Below are positions 35,801-47,349 of a stretch of DNA of 64,000 nt, piece by piece. Source of the DNA: Asterochloris sp. CNOR1. Its lineage: Eukaryota; Chlorophyta; Trebouxiophyceae; Trebouxiales; Trebouxiaceae. Below the pieces are notes generated by a model that did not search any database, had not been told where the DNA came from, and was given only the letters and a program-made list of their open reading frames with translations. Each line of letters begins with the position of its first letter. Position 1 is the stretch's first letter. Both the position numbers and the translations under genes were made by a program. The stretch is taken from NCBI GenBank assembly GCA_963969365.1, contig OZ017754.1:434001-498000 (forward strand), given 5' to 3'.

Positions 35801-38800
35801 CGTTTCCAGGTCACACAACTATCAGGTGATCCCCTTCTGTTGGCATGTATGGCACCCAGGGTGGCGGCAATGCGCTGCAGCATTAGAGGCCTCCTTGTGA
35901 AGTGACCATCCCAGAACCGCTTGCATGACACACAGCTGCCAGCCGCTTGCCTGTGATGTGCTGGGTGGTCCCCAGGGTGGTGGCGCGCTGCGGCATCAGG
36001 GGCACTCCCTTGGAATTGACCACCCAGGCAGGAAGGCTGGAGGCGCCGCGGCGGAGGGAGTCAGGCTCGGCCCCCTCCCAGTCCATCTCCCGGATCATCT
36101 GCAGAGCAGTCAGTGTTGTGCTGTGCTGATGGCAAAGGCATCCAATGGTGGAGTCTGCAGCAGGCATCTGATGCTGTGGGATGGGCACAGTCAGGGCTTT
36201 GCGTAAGTTGCCACAATGGGCAGGCAGACAAGGCAAGCTGAGGCCTGTCAGCTTACCTGCCAACAGCTACAAATAGTGGCCACAAAACGCATGGGAGCCA
36301 CTGGCATCATGCAGATGGAGTTCAGTTAGCCCATAGCAGTCTGTTCCCCAGCTCATCTGCAGGAAGTCCAGGCTTTAGCAAGGCTGCAGGCACCAGGCCC
36401 CAAAGTGCTGTGCCTGCTGTAGCTGTGACCACCAGGGGCTCACCCCACCCCCCAAACTCCCCCACCCCCCTTTTGCCAGCCTGGCACCAGGCTTGCTTCA
36501 GGCAGGCGCATTGACTGGCCAGTCAGGTCTGTCAAGTCAGCTTGCAGGTACACAGCCGAACTCAAGCAAGCAGCTGGGCAGATTTTTGAGGCGGATGTGT
36601 CATATGGTGAAGCGGTGATATGCAACTTGTCAGAGCACATCTGCAGGCATCTGCTGAAATGTGGAGCAGATGACAAAACGTGAATGTGTTGGAGCCGTGA
36701 AGTGCGGAGAGCTTGCGCTAGGCCATGCATAGCCTCTCTGCAATTCAGCCTGCAACATGAGAGAAGGGGACATCGTTCTGTGAAAAGTGACAGTGGTTTC
36801 TGCATTCTGGTGGAGTAATCCGAGCCAAATCAACAACCCCTGGACACAATGGAGACTTGGCAGCAACAGGAGTCCATGTGGTTCCTCCCACGTCAAGTGT
36901 GTGTTTCTCGTGCCCAGTTGCGCTTTCATGGCGCAGCACAGCTGAGTGCAAGTTTGTGTACCTCCTAAGGTGCTGCTGTAGCCCATTGGCCACGGATGCT
37001 GCCTGAACTCGTACAGGCTGCCCACCTTCACACCGCCCTTGTAAATTAGAAACAGGTCCTCCACCTCGTCTCCTTGGCAGTAGACGACCCCTGAGTGGGG
37101 GATGACCTTCTCAGACAGCACGCAGGCAATGCCCTCCAGGATGCTTTGGGGCATATCTGCAAACTCAGGGACCTGCAGGTGCAGCCAGTGGCAGCAGGGT
37201 GTCACATGCATCAGGTCAGGCAGGGGCACACAGGATCAATGAGCAAGGTGTAGGATTGAGATTGCTGCTGTGCTCAATGCACGGGCAGGTGCAGGAAGTG
37301 AAAGAGAATGTGGCCAGTCTACGGGCGCTGTAGTGTGACATTGCTGGCATTCCATTGTTCACGACCAGCACAAGCAGCACAGGCAAGTGCATGCACAGCA
37401 GGTACAAGCAAGATGTATAGGCCTGACGTGCGTGTCAAGCCTGCCTGCACTCACATGTCGCCTGCTGCTCAAGGTGGCTCACTGATGAGTGACAGCGCAT
37501 ATGTGCCCACTGGGTCGTATACCCTGAGGCCCCTTACCCCGAGGACATTGCTCACCTGTTTGAGGAAAGCCATGCGCAGCTGCAGCGTGTTGCTCTGCAG
37601 TGGGGCCAAGATGCGCTTGTAGTCAGCGATGTTCACAGCCAGCAGCTCGCTGGGCTGGTTGCACTTGCAGGTTGCGCGCCGCGTCCCCGAGCCCTGCACA
37701 GCACTTGACCTTGTGTGAAGAAGCGCCAGCCAGGTGTTGGCCACACCCAAGCCCTGGACAGCCACCATTCTGGTCATGCCAGAGCCCTGGGCCGCTAGAG
37801 GGCTCATTCTCTTCACTCAGAGGGGGTGCAGCTCTCATTCGTAGCGACGAAGGCCCCTCTTTTTCTCTTATTTTCAATTGTTGCTGGTCCCTATGAAGCA
37901 AGCCTGGTACACTTGAGATGTTGTGCAGGACATCATCAGTGCCGGTGGTGATCATGAGGGCTGCCGAACCCTCTCTTGCTGAGGCCTGACAATGCCTGTG
38001 AAGAGCCTGCATTCCACCGCTGCGTGTCCGCATTCTTGAAAGAGCACACCTGCCATGCGGGGCCAGCAAGCATGATGGCAGCCGCCACTCACCCACCTGC
38101 ATGAGGGCGAGCTCCCCAAAACTTGCTCCGTTGATCAGATGCGCCACGGTCTTCTCCTGCATGCAACACAGACATGGCTGAGGGAGGCCTGCAGTCAAGC
38201 TCAGCAAAGTGTGGACCCACACAGGCTCGCAGTGGCTGATGGCCACATGCAGAGAGCACTCATAGCCACTCTGCTGCCAGAGCGACCTTGTGCAGTCTGC
38301 TGAGAAAGACGTCACACTGCAGGCGCCTGCAGCTGTCATGCGCCGCACTTCCTCAAGCTGACAGCATTTAGCAGCATGCAAGACAGAGCACTGCCAAAGA
38401 GCTTAGTGCTACCCGGGCCACCCAGTCAGCACAAAGCTTGTCGAGCAAGGCTGCATACTGTGCACCTTGTCGCTCTCGGCCTCCTTGATCAGGACATCAA
38501 CAGCGCCGTTCAGGATGATGTAGAACTCTGAGCCGGTGTCGCCCTGCCTGAAAATGATATCGCCGGCCTGGTAAGTGTGGTACTTGATATACTGCAGCAT
38601 CAGGGGCAGCTTTGCACAACAGTGCTTGTGCAGTGCCAGCTACTGAGCTCGCACAGACTCTCCTTCATTGTATCTGCCTGCAGAGGGTAAAAGGTATCCA
38701 CAAGATCTCCCAGCACCAAACAAGCTGGCGTCTGTCATGTGCCAATACATGTCAGGATGCATGCCTGCCTGGGCAGCAGCAAGGGCGTCCACCTGCTGCC

Positions 38801-40366
38801 CTGCAGACCAAAGAACATGGGGTAGCCCTCCCTCCCCCCCTATCATCCCGCACAGCATCATGCAGGTGCTGCCTGCACGCCAGGCACCTCATGCAAAGCA
38901 GCCATCCAGAATAATGTGGCACACACCTGTAGCATGGCCCTGACGTATGCACAGACGCCACAGGACCAGGATACACCAGACCTCAAGATGCAGAGTCCCA
39001 ACCCCCATTGGGCTCACCTTGCACAAGTCCATGCAGATGGGGGCGGCATGCACATCTAATGCTAGGCTCACTTTGCAAGTTTCACTGCCAGGCAGGCAGC
39101 CTGGGGACTGATGACGCTGCTCAGACTTGCACAGGTTGATGCAGATGCTGCCACAGCTGCATGTAACACCCCAGCCCCCAGGCGCCAGCTGCTGCCCTGA
39201 GGGCCTGCATCCCAGCCCACGCCTTGGTCAGTACAAGATTAAGCTGGTGCAGTGACCACCAAGCAGATGAAAGCCCCCAAGCTTAAGCAAGTGGCACAGG
39301 CTCAACCTGAAAAGCTTTATGCGGATGAGGCGCATGCTGCACTTGTTTGCCTATGGCCACCCTGCACAGCTGCCTTGCAGATGCTATCTCTGTCCTGGAG
39401 ACTGTGCACCCACAACCCAGCAGCCCATGCTCACCCTGCACAGCTCCATGCGAATGGGGCGCGGCATGTCCAGCCCATACTTGACCCAGTTGACCAGCAC
39501 ATGCTCCACCTGTTCAATGTCCTCATCAGTGCGCAGGTGGGGCCTGCAGGCCGCCAAAAGGGAAATGTGACTGGGTGACTTGAAGTGATGGCCTTCCTGC
39601 CCTGTCACAGTGGGTCCAGATTCAACACGACTGTCACGTGAACAGCTCATGGCAGCGCCCAGTGACATTCCAGCAGCTTGATACAAGGGCAGGCAGGTGC
39701 GACCTCGTGCCGCTTTGAGAGGCAGCGCAGCCCCATTCATGCTGAGCAGTGTCTGCTAATGTGATGTGCTGTTGGTGTGAGACACAAAGCGCAGAGTTGG
39801 GTACATTTTTGGTGACAAGGACTCTTCATCAGGGCAAGACTGCATTGCAGCTTGCCACCCTCAGTCTGCTGACGACAGCGGTGAGATGGCACTCGGATCT
39901 TGAGGAAATCTGACCAGAGCGCCCCAAAGCTCCCACTGCGCGCCTTCACATGACATCTTGCGTTGTGCAGGTGTGGCGGCTACTTTTAGCACCCTCAGCC
40001 TCTGAGACAGCTCATACTTGCACCAAATTCACTGAGCTGAGCTTGGGAGAGCCCCTACTGGACAGGCCTGCACATAATCCCAAGAACTCACGGGGTGCTG
40101 AGGACATCCTCCAGTGTGCGCTTCTGCAGCTCCACGACAGGCTCATCATGCATCAGGGGGTCCCCATGCACATTCTTGGCCCCTTGGTCGATCACGCTGG
40201 CAGGGCGGAGCAGCTTGCCCCCTAAGGACTTCATGGAGGCCAGCCTGCCTGTGCCTCCACCTGATTGGAGAGACATGGAGGGGCTGAGCAGCTTTTGCGC
40301 AAGGGAAACAGACTTGGTGAGGGTGTCCTCCTGCATGGCCTGCTCCAAGGCTGGCTGAGTGGCCAT
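32805..40366 (-). CDS. Protein with several cyclic-nucleotide-binding (cNMP) domains
   Basis: Exons: 40092-40366, 39915-39956, 39435-39543, 38466-38591, 38097-38156, 37556-37693, 37026-37172, one or more unplaced exons between 36100 and 37020, 35951-36098, 34738-35029, 34186-34252, 33661-33773, 33258-33371 and 32805-32985. The first cNMP domain is complete (AGDIIFRQGDTGSEFYIILN, then GASFGELALMQGSGTRRATC). A second starts at VPEFADMPQSILEGIACVL with YCQGDEVEDLFLIYKGGVK. Fragments of a third are seen (DVAERFGVFGDVCLIKPATA, then TVTTTLLVLNK). A basic, glutamine-rich linker (LQREMEKPQVSLKHLQKDLH) lies between. No kinase or channel part is seen. The PBC arginine appears as GTRRATC in domain 1. 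A role as a cAMP/cGMP sensor is inferred. The intron at 35950 has a GC donor. Exons are short and the introns hold many ghost copies. Confidence 0.72.
34706..34755 (-). repeat. Perfect 25-bp tandem duplication of an exon end and donor
   Basis: Two identical 25-bp units each contain the last 19 bases of the exon and a GTGAGG donor. Using the donor next to the exon body keeps the frame to the next exon; using the distal one meets TGA at once. Confidence 0.9.
35108..35150 (-). repeat. Ghost copy of the acceptor side of the 34738-35029 exon
   Basis: Minus-strand sequence CTGCAGATGGCACGCAGCTG followed by ACGGCAAGCATCTG repeats the true acceptor GTACAGGTGGAACTCAGCTG with GATGGGAAAGCGTCTG at roughly three bases in four. 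Confidence 0.55.
35835..35920 (-). repeat. Ghost copy of part of the 35951-36098 exon
   Basis: The stretch repeats the coding piece for WVVNSKGVPLMPQRATTLG (35985-36035) with many substitutions and no open frame. It lies just downstream of the exon, inside the next intron. Confidence 0.6.
37694..37802 (-). repeat. Ghost acceptor copies before the 37556-37693 exon
   Basis: The segment GAGCCCTGCACAGC at the true acceptor recurs as AAGCCCTGGACAGC and GAGCCCTGGGCCGC at about 50-bp spacing. Confidence 0.5.
39010..39395 (-). repeat. Ghost copies of the 39435-39543 exon end plus donor
   Basis: The plus-strand block CTCACCCTGCACAGCTCCAT (39430-39475, true donor) recurs at 39016-39060 as CTCACCTTGCACAAGTCCAT with matching flanks. 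Weaker traces occur at about 39125-39150 and 39365-39390. Confidence 0.7.
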
Positions 40367-40600
40367 GTTGGAAACTCCAGCAGGTGCAGGAGAGGCCTCC
40401 CTACACTTCAAATTGTGCGTCTCTGCTCTTGCTTACATCTGTAGGTGTCAGCGAACCACCAGCAATCCTGCATCACAGAGGTGGTTGACAATGGCACTCG
40501 AGTTTACATTTTGTATCACATTCAGTTCTTTCACCCTGAGGCGTGTACAGGCTCTGATCTCCTGATCCTAGCGCCCCAGCGAGCCCCCACGAGCACAAAC
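40367..40600. promoter_or_regulatory. Divergent promoter, cNMP protein / KH-WW protein
   Basis: 234 bp between start codons. No named element recognised. Confidence 0.45.
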
Positions 40601-43600
40601 ATGGCAGAGGAGGCGGTCGCAGTCCCTGAGGTGGCTGAGGAGGAGGTAGCCCCCGGGGCTGCAGAGGAGGCGGCTGTTGAGCCCGTTGCTGAGGTCAAGG
40701 AGGAGTCGGCGGCTGCACCGGCCTCGAACAACAAGCGCAAGTTTGAGGACCCCGATGACGATGCTGAGGCCCAGCTGAAGAAGCGCCCCAGCTTCGCCGC
40801 TGGGTCAACGGAGGCTGCAGAGGTGAGGAGCGGTCGATCGCGGGGGTCGCAGGCCATCAGGCCGGGTGCCCAGCTGAAGTTGTGATGGCAGACTCAAGTG
40901 GTACTTGCCCCAGCTGTGAAGCAGAGTGAAGCTGGCTAGATGTACTTTGCTAGGCAGCCAGCCAGCCTAGGCAGGCAGCCACTGGTATCAGGCCACTGAC
41001 TCATGGCCCCCACTTCATGTGCGCAGGAAGTCAAGGTTGAGCCTGCTCGCGCCAGTGGATTCAGCGATGCCCCAGCCAACGGCGCTGGTGATCCAGTGGC
41101 AGCAGCAGCAGCTGTGGCAGCGCAGGTGGCTGCACAGTTTGCACCGCCCACACAGGTGCAGGCTGGCGGGACTCCTACAGTCACGTTGAACATTCCAGCC
41201 AACATGGTTGGCAAGGTGAGCTGAGGAGGGGGCCACAATGGGCTTGGGGCGGCGCTCGTCTGGGTTGCTGATGGCACCGTGAAGGCAGAGGCTGGCATCT
41301 GCGTGCAAGGGTGCTGGTGCTCATGCTACACAGCTGCAAGGGAGGACTGGCATGCTGAGCTGGGAACCACAGGGCTGCGGGCTGCCCCCGCAGCCAGCTC
41401 ACATCACATCAACAGCTATGTGCACTGAGATCGGCATGGCTTCACCTCGAATGCATCTTTGGATGGACAGGAGTTGGGCAAAGACTGTGGTTTGTGGGCT
41501 GCAGTAGGACTGTTTTGCAATGCAATGCACTGCCCAGTGAGCAGATTGAGCAGCAGCATCCACCCGTGCCAGGTGTCTTGGCACTGCTGCAGCACTGTCC
41601 CGCAGATATACCCTTTGCGAGGTGGGGAGACCATCAATGCTGCAGGAGCTTGCTGACTCTACAGCGGCAGGATGAGCTGTTCACCATGAATGCTGGTTGA
41701 ATGGCCCGCCCCTGCAGGTGATTGGCAAGGGCGGGGAGACCATTAAGAACCTGCAGAACCAGTCGCGCACACGCATCCAGATTGACCACACCACCCCCGG
41801 TGACACGAAGGTGGTCACCATCACGTCTGATAACCCAGACTACCTGGAGTCAGCCAGGCACCTCATCGAGCAGGTGAGCAACGGGAAGCTTGGCCCTACA
41901 GGCCTGGCTCATAGACGAAATGCTCTTGCAGCGCATGAGCAGGGGAGCCTCTTGATGAGGAGGTGCCACTTGAGCGCTGGCTACTGTGGCAGCAGAGCAG
42001 CAGCAGGCAAGCACAGGCTGGAGCAACAATACTCAGGAGTTGATAAGATGCCACATGAGCCTCCAGCAAGCGGGGCATCCCACAGCAGTACTTTTGCGGT
42101 TGAACTGGCTGCTATATGCCAAGGCAGCAATAATCGGGTTGGCGGGGGAGAATGCACTTTCTGGGCCATTGCGCAGTGTGCTGCTTGTCACACCATCTCA
42201 GCTTAGGTTGCGTTCTACTCATCGCAACGCAGGCTGGGCAGCAGCAGCAAGCCCAGCTGTCACCAAGCTGACAGGCAGCTCAGGCTCCCTTAGGTGGTGT
42301 GCAACATTGACATCTGCACCACTTGCTGCCCAGGGTGGGCTCTGTACCCGCCTGCCAGCTCCATCAGACCCCCTTGCTTGGCGTTGTCCTGAGCTGGGCA
42401 AGAGCGAACCCCTACAACTTCCACAACGGAGCCATGCCTGCAAATGCTCTGAGTTGGCAAGAGCCCCCTACCTTGCAACAAAGCCATGCCTGCTGCTGAT
42501 CTGCCATCCTGTGCCTGCTTGCAGGTCATCTCAGACGACAATCCCCAGGGTGAGGTGACTCAGGTGGTGGAGTGCCCCCCAGGCATTGTGGGCCGTGTCA
42601 TTGGCCGTGGCGGGGAGACCATCCGCGCCCTGCAGCAGGCCTCCCAGGCCCACATCGTGGTGGACCAGAATTTCCCTGAGGGTGTTGACCGCAAGGTCAA
42701 CATCAATGGCCGTGCGGATGCAGTCACCCGGGCGGTCAAGATGGTCACCGAGCTCATCAACGGCGAGCCCGGCAGCGCGACAGCGATCATCCAGAAGGTG
42801 AACACCATGGTAAACATCCGCCCTTCTTTTGCTACCCCTGCCCTGGCACGCCGTGCTGCCTCCCTGCGTCCTGCACACCGCCCTCTGCCTGGCATGACAT
42901 GTGCACCCCAGAGAGCGCACATCCTCACAGGTGTGGCCGTCGTTCCTGCTGCTGCAGTACGGTGCTGGTGTGTCTCGCACGCTGGACTGCCCCAAGGAGA
43001 TGGTGGGCCGCGTCATTGGCAAGGGTGGGGAGACCATCAAGTCCATGCAGCGCGAGTTCCAGTCTAACATCCAGATCGACCAGTCCCAGCTGCCCATGAA
43101 GATCACCATCTCAGGGCAGCCCGCTGCTGTGGAGCGCACCTTCCAGGTCGTCTCTGAGATCGTGCAGGGTGGCAACCCCTACATTGGCGGAACAGTGGGT
43201 CATGCAGGTGGGTTGCAAGCTCTGCTGCCAGACTTGCAGTGGCACGTAGGCTGGATAAGGTGTGCCTCCAAAGTAGGCTGGGAGCCAGCCTAATGCTGGC
43301 AGCCATCTTGGCAGCCAGCAGCCCATTCGTGACCTTGAGCTAGTTGGTGCCAAGTCTGCTGTGTGCATGGGGTTATGCTTGCTGCTGAACTCTGTGCACC
43401 AGGCAACCTGAGCCAGCTGGGGCTGCCGACCCTGCAGCAGGTGCTGTTCTGGGCTGTGGACGTCTACATGTCAGCACTGCTGTAAACAGTTGAGTTGTCA
43501 GTGCTCAACCATGGTGAGTGTCTTGTTCCTGACCAGCTGTGTGCCCATGCCTGCAGTGGCAGGAGCGCCCCCGACCAGTGGGCCAGGCGGCATGGGGCGC

Positions 43601-44528
43601 GGAGGCGGCGGTGGTGCCTACGGCGGTGGAGGCTATGGCGGCGGTGGCTTTGGTGGAGCACCTGCCTACGGCGCTGGGGCCTACGGCGCCCCAGCTTACG
43701 GGGCTCAGCCAGCCTATGGCGCTGGTTACGGCTCCCCTGCTGCAGGCTACGCTGCTGCAGGTAAGGGCTGCTGCCTGGCAGCTGATCGGCAGCTAATCTG
43801 TAGTGATTGGCAAGCCCTGCTGGGAGAGTGTCTTAGCGCACAGCTTATTCACCAGAAGTGGCAGCACAGCAATCAGAAGCTGGCCTCCTCATGCCTGCTG
43901 GTGCAGCAGTGGTTGGCATCTGCCTTGTGAGATTCATGCTCAGTGCTGGGGCCTAGTTGGCTGCTGACCTGATCTCCTGCTGCCTGCAGGGTATGGTCAG
44001 TATGCTGCCCAGCCTGCGTACGGCGCTGCTGCTGGGGGCTACGGTGGCGCGGCTGCCTATGGGGCTGACCCCTACGCTGCACAGGCGCAGGGCGGCTTCG
44101 GGGGCGCGCCAGCTGGGGCCGCCTCGACGTGGCAAGAGCTGGCTGACGGTGAGCAACCTGCCTGCTGCTGTATGCATGCTGCACCTGCATGGGGGCTTTG
44201 CTGCTGCCTGGCCACCACCCTGTGTCAGGTCGGTGTTGCCATCAGCTGGACATGCCATGCTCGCCCCCGCCTTCGTCCAGCCAGACAGCAGCCTGGGTCT
44301 CTCTGCCTGCTGCAGCAGCTGTGCCTGTTGGGCCGTGGCATCTTCAAGTGTGCCAGCTTTGTGTTGACCAGCCATTCAGATGCCAGCTTTGTGTTGACGA
44401 GCCACTCAGCTGCCGGCTTAGTCACCTCCCTCACACTGCCCCGCCCCATGCCTGTAGGTGAGGGCAGGACATACTATTACAACACTGTCACCGGCGTCAG
44501 CCAGTGGGAGAAACCTGCCGACATGTGA
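40601..44528 (+). CDS. Three-KH-domain RNA-binding protein with Gly/Tyr/Ala-rich region and C-terminal WW domain (FUBP/KHSRP-like)
   Basis: Exons 40601-40822, 41027-41215, 41718-41873, 42525-42809, 42958-43207, 43557-43760, 43990-44148 and 44458-44528 give 511 residues. The N-terminus is acidic with a nuclear-signal-like KKR stretch. Three KH domains carry intact GxxG loops: VIGKGGETIKNLQNQS, VIGRGGETIRALQQAS and VIGKGGETIKSMQREF. Then comes a low-complexity region with repeated GGGGYGG and AYGAxxxYG units. A WW domain ends the protein (STWQELADGEGRTYYYNTVT, then SQWEKP with both tryptophans and the proline). The layout is that of far-upstream-element-binding or KH-type splicing regulators; the WW domain would contact proline-rich splicing or transcription factors. 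Exon 5 could end at 43194 or 43207; only 43207 keeps the glycine-rich frame. Exon 4 could also end at 42797. Confidence 0.88.
41604..41640 (+). repeat. Ghost copy of the first KH exon start
   Basis: CCCGCAG then GCGAGGTGGGGAGACCATCA repeats the true acceptor and GxxG-loop codons at 41711-41745 (GGCAAGGGCGGGGAGACCAT), about 107 bp upstream of it. Confidence 0.65.
44351..44425 (+). repeat. 30-bp tandem repeat before the last KH-WW exon
   Basis: Two full units of 30 bp (about 27 matches) beginning TGCCAGCTTTGTGTTGAC and the start of a third, 30-40 bp upstream of the acceptor. Confidence 0.85.
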
Positions 44529-45448
44529 GGCAGGTCCCCCCCTGCTGTGCGCCATCGCAGGCCCAGCCGAGACGCACCCACACCCTCACTCAGCAGCCCA
44601 CTTGCCCCCGTCTCAGCACACAGTCAGTACGCAAAGCACCAGCGTCAGCAGAAATTCTGGCGCAAGCACAGTCGCACCAGCAGGCAGCAGCAGCACGCAT
44701 CAACACCTGGAGAGCCCAGCAGGGAGCACAATGCCAGGTGGTGCACTGTGGCTCCGTGGCGCTTGATGCCTGCTGCGCTCTTGATGCCTCACCTCGTCGC
44801 CCCAGCCCAGCGTCCTGCCTCCTGCGCGCGTGCCTGTGCCTGGCCTGCTGCCCTGTGCCGTGTGCCTGGCGTCTGTCTACCAAGCAAGAAAAAGCAAGTC
44901 CAGGCGCCTGCGGGATTGTGTCGGCTGCCTCACGGGCTGTCCTCAGCGTGCTGCGCAAGAGTTTCTTAGACTTGTTGTCTCCCATCATACCAAGTGTTCA
45001 GTCTGTGCCCTGCTGAACTGTGCGGCTTGCCTGGCAGGGCCTTGTTGCTTGACCCGTTTTGAGTGGCCAATGATAGTCATGTCTGTAGTTTGAGATGTTG
45101 TGTTCACTGTCGCACACTTGCACATAAACTGCGCCTCAGAGGGTCCCCACAGAGCCAAGGGCGGGCACCACCAGGCATACAGGCAGGCGGAGTATGTTGC
45201 CGTTGACTGCTGTCTGTTGCTGGCCTTGCTGCCCATGAAGTTTTGCTTTGTGGCATGCATCCTGCCTGCTCAGGTGCTTGAATGTGTGCTTCTTGCCTGT
45301 CAGCTGTAAAGTCAGTCACCAAAGAAAGTAAAACACCTTGAAGAAAGAAGGGGAACTAACCGCTACTTCCGGATTCGGACTATCACAACTAGCTTGTGCC
45401 GGTTAGTTGACTAGAGAGTACCTGCACAACAACATCTCAAAGCCTGCC
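44529..45448. other. Long 3' UTR of the KH-WW gene and promoter of the PRA1 gene
   Basis: No coding exon is convincing. A TGTAA at 45305-45309 is a probable polyadenylation signal, which would make a 3' UTR of nearly 800 bp. That leaves about 130 bp as the PRA1 promoter. Confidence 0.55.
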
Positions 45449-47227
45449 ATGGACACCCCTCAAACAGCTCCGGATGGGGCGAGCTCTTCTTCTCAGCAGG
45501 CAATGGGGCCTCCAAACGCCTTCATGGCGATGGCAGGGCACGCAAAAATGGTGGCCCTGAATGTGCTCAAAGAGGTGAGGTCTCAGGCTCAACAATGGCA
45601 GTCTTGTCCGCAGCAAGCTCTGTGCTGCAGCAATGAGGACAGCGCATGTGCTAATTGACAAACAAGATGGCTGATGGTTCTGCTGGCTTCTTCTGCAGCG
45701 CAAGCCATGGGTGGAGATGGTGGATCGCAACTCTTTCTCACGTCCCACAAGCTTGGCAGAGGTGGGGCTCTGCTGCTGCTGCTCTGTCTGAAGCCTCAGG
45801 TGGCGGGCCTGCTGCAGTCAGCAACGCCAGTTTCCAGCAGAGTGGCTGCACTTGCCCCTCTGCAAGCCCCCCACCAGCAGCACTCCCCGCCGCTGTGTGC
45901 AGCTGTTGCAGCATGGCACGTGCTTCAGTAGCATGCAGAGTGCCCTGACTGGCATGGCGCAGTCCCCACGCGGACTTCTGCCGTTTTCAAGTTTCCTGTT
46001 GGAGAATGTGGCATGCTTTCGCACTGGTGGCCGCTAGCCTCTCAAGCGAACTGAAAGTTCAAGAGAGTGGCGTACTCCCTCAGACTACAGCCACTGCTGA
46101 AGCGTCCTCCTACGCTGCAGGCTGGCTCCCGCCTCAAAAAGAACCTGGCGTACTTCCGCATCAATTACCTGGTGGTGCTGCTGCTGATCACGGTGGTCTG
46201 CATGGCGCTCAACCCCACCTCTCTGCTGGTGCTGGCGGGGCTGGCAGTGGGATGGATGTACCTCTTTGTGCTGAGGGCCACTCCCCTTGTCATTGGCGGC
46301 CGGACCATTAGGTCAGACTGTGTTGTCGCCCGGGTTGTCTTGCCTCAGGCTGCATCAGGCTGTCATGCTGACTGTCACTCCTTCATCATAGCCAGCTGGA
46401 GTGTGAGGTGGGCCTCAGGTCAGACTGGCAGGGTGATTGCCGTGCTATCTTGCCTCAGTACTGCATCGGGCAACACAGGCTGTAATGCTGCACGTACTTC
46501 ACTAGGCCTTGGCAAGTGCAATTTCCTTTGGGTGGAGTGGTTGGTTGGGTCTGCATGCCTGCTTAAGGGCTGCTGCTGTACGGTGGTTGGCTTGCCAAGC
46601 TGCTGTACGGCCATGTAGCTCAGTAAAGAGGTCACTAGTTGCTTCCGGTGCTGCTGCCCCGCTGCAGAATGCTGTGCCTGACAGCAGCACTCTGCATCTG
46701 CGACATAGCTGTGCCTGAAGCAGTCGCTTTCCTCGTGCAGTGACCGCGAGAAGTTCATCGGCATGTCGGCCATCTCTGGAGTCATCATCTTTTTCCTGAC
46801 CAGGTGCGGCTGCAAGTGAATGCTGACCAAGCTGCTTGCACTGCAATCGTCATGGTGATGCCCCCCGCCCCCCGAAAGGGCACCTTTTGAGCTTCTCGGT
46901 CCATCTACCCCAGCACCATTATTGGCTGCTTTTGCCACATGTTGAAACTGCTTTGTGGAATTTTGCTGCCCTTGGTGCACCCGCCCGCCTGGTCTGCTGT
47001 TTGCAACTTTGCTGCTTGGTGTGCCTGCCCGCCTGAGCTCTGGGCTGCTTTCTTGCAGCGTGGGCACGATCCTGTTCACAGCCATTGGCATCAGCCTGTC
47101 AGCAATCAGCATCCATGGCGCTTTCAGACAGCCAGATGACTTGTTCTCGGATGAGGCAGAGCAGCAGATAGGCTTCCTGAGCTTCCTGAAGGGCCCCCAG
47201 CCGGGCACTGGTCAGAACATGGTCTGA
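45449..47227 (+). CDS. PRA1 (prenylated Rab acceptor) family membrane protein
   Basis: Exons 45449-45574, 45699-45761, 46121-46311, 46741-46803 and 47059-47227 give 203 residues, the normal size. It has the PRA1 core RKPWVEMVDRNSFSRPTSL, then RLKKNLAYFRINYLVVLLL, two paired hydrophobic stretches (LLLITVVCMALNPTSLLVLA and ISGVIIFFLTS...GTILFTAIGISLS), and a polar C-terminus with GAFRQPDDLFSDE. PRA1 proteins sit in ER, Golgi and endosome membranes and help Rab GTPases and cargo leave them. Intron 3 begins with a worn duplication of the donor region. Confidence 0.92.
46311..46500 (+). repeat. Duplicated donor-side segment in PRA1 intron 3
   Basis: A block starting at the donor (AGGTCAGACTG...CTTGCCTCAG...GCATC(A/G)GG...TGT(C/A)ATGCTG, 46310-46372) is repeated at about 46412-46488 in worn form. 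Confidence 0.6.
46962..47056 (+). repeat. About 48-bp tandem repeat before PRA1 exon 5
   Basis: Two units share TTTGCTGC(C)CTTGGTG, then TGCCCGCCTG-like and GCTGCTTT-like blocks. The second unit ends at the true acceptor. Confidence 0.5.
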
Positions 47228-47349
47228 GTGTTTAGTGAATGAGGCGTGCTGCTGTGTAGGTAACACGCATCCATCAAAATGCATTCCTGCCCACATGAAC
47301 GAGACCTGACCCTCATTTCATTTATGGCTTCTGTTCATGTCAGTTCAGA

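Noticed and set aside
38466-38609. Longer first cNMP exon beginning LPLMLQ at 38609
   Set aside because: Its acceptor would be GCAAAG; the CTGCAG acceptor at 38592 is standard and keeps the same frame.
46420-47208. Minus-strand 262-residue open frame
   Set aside because: It is antisense to PRA1 exons 4 and 5, which have clear homology and splice sites on the plus strand.
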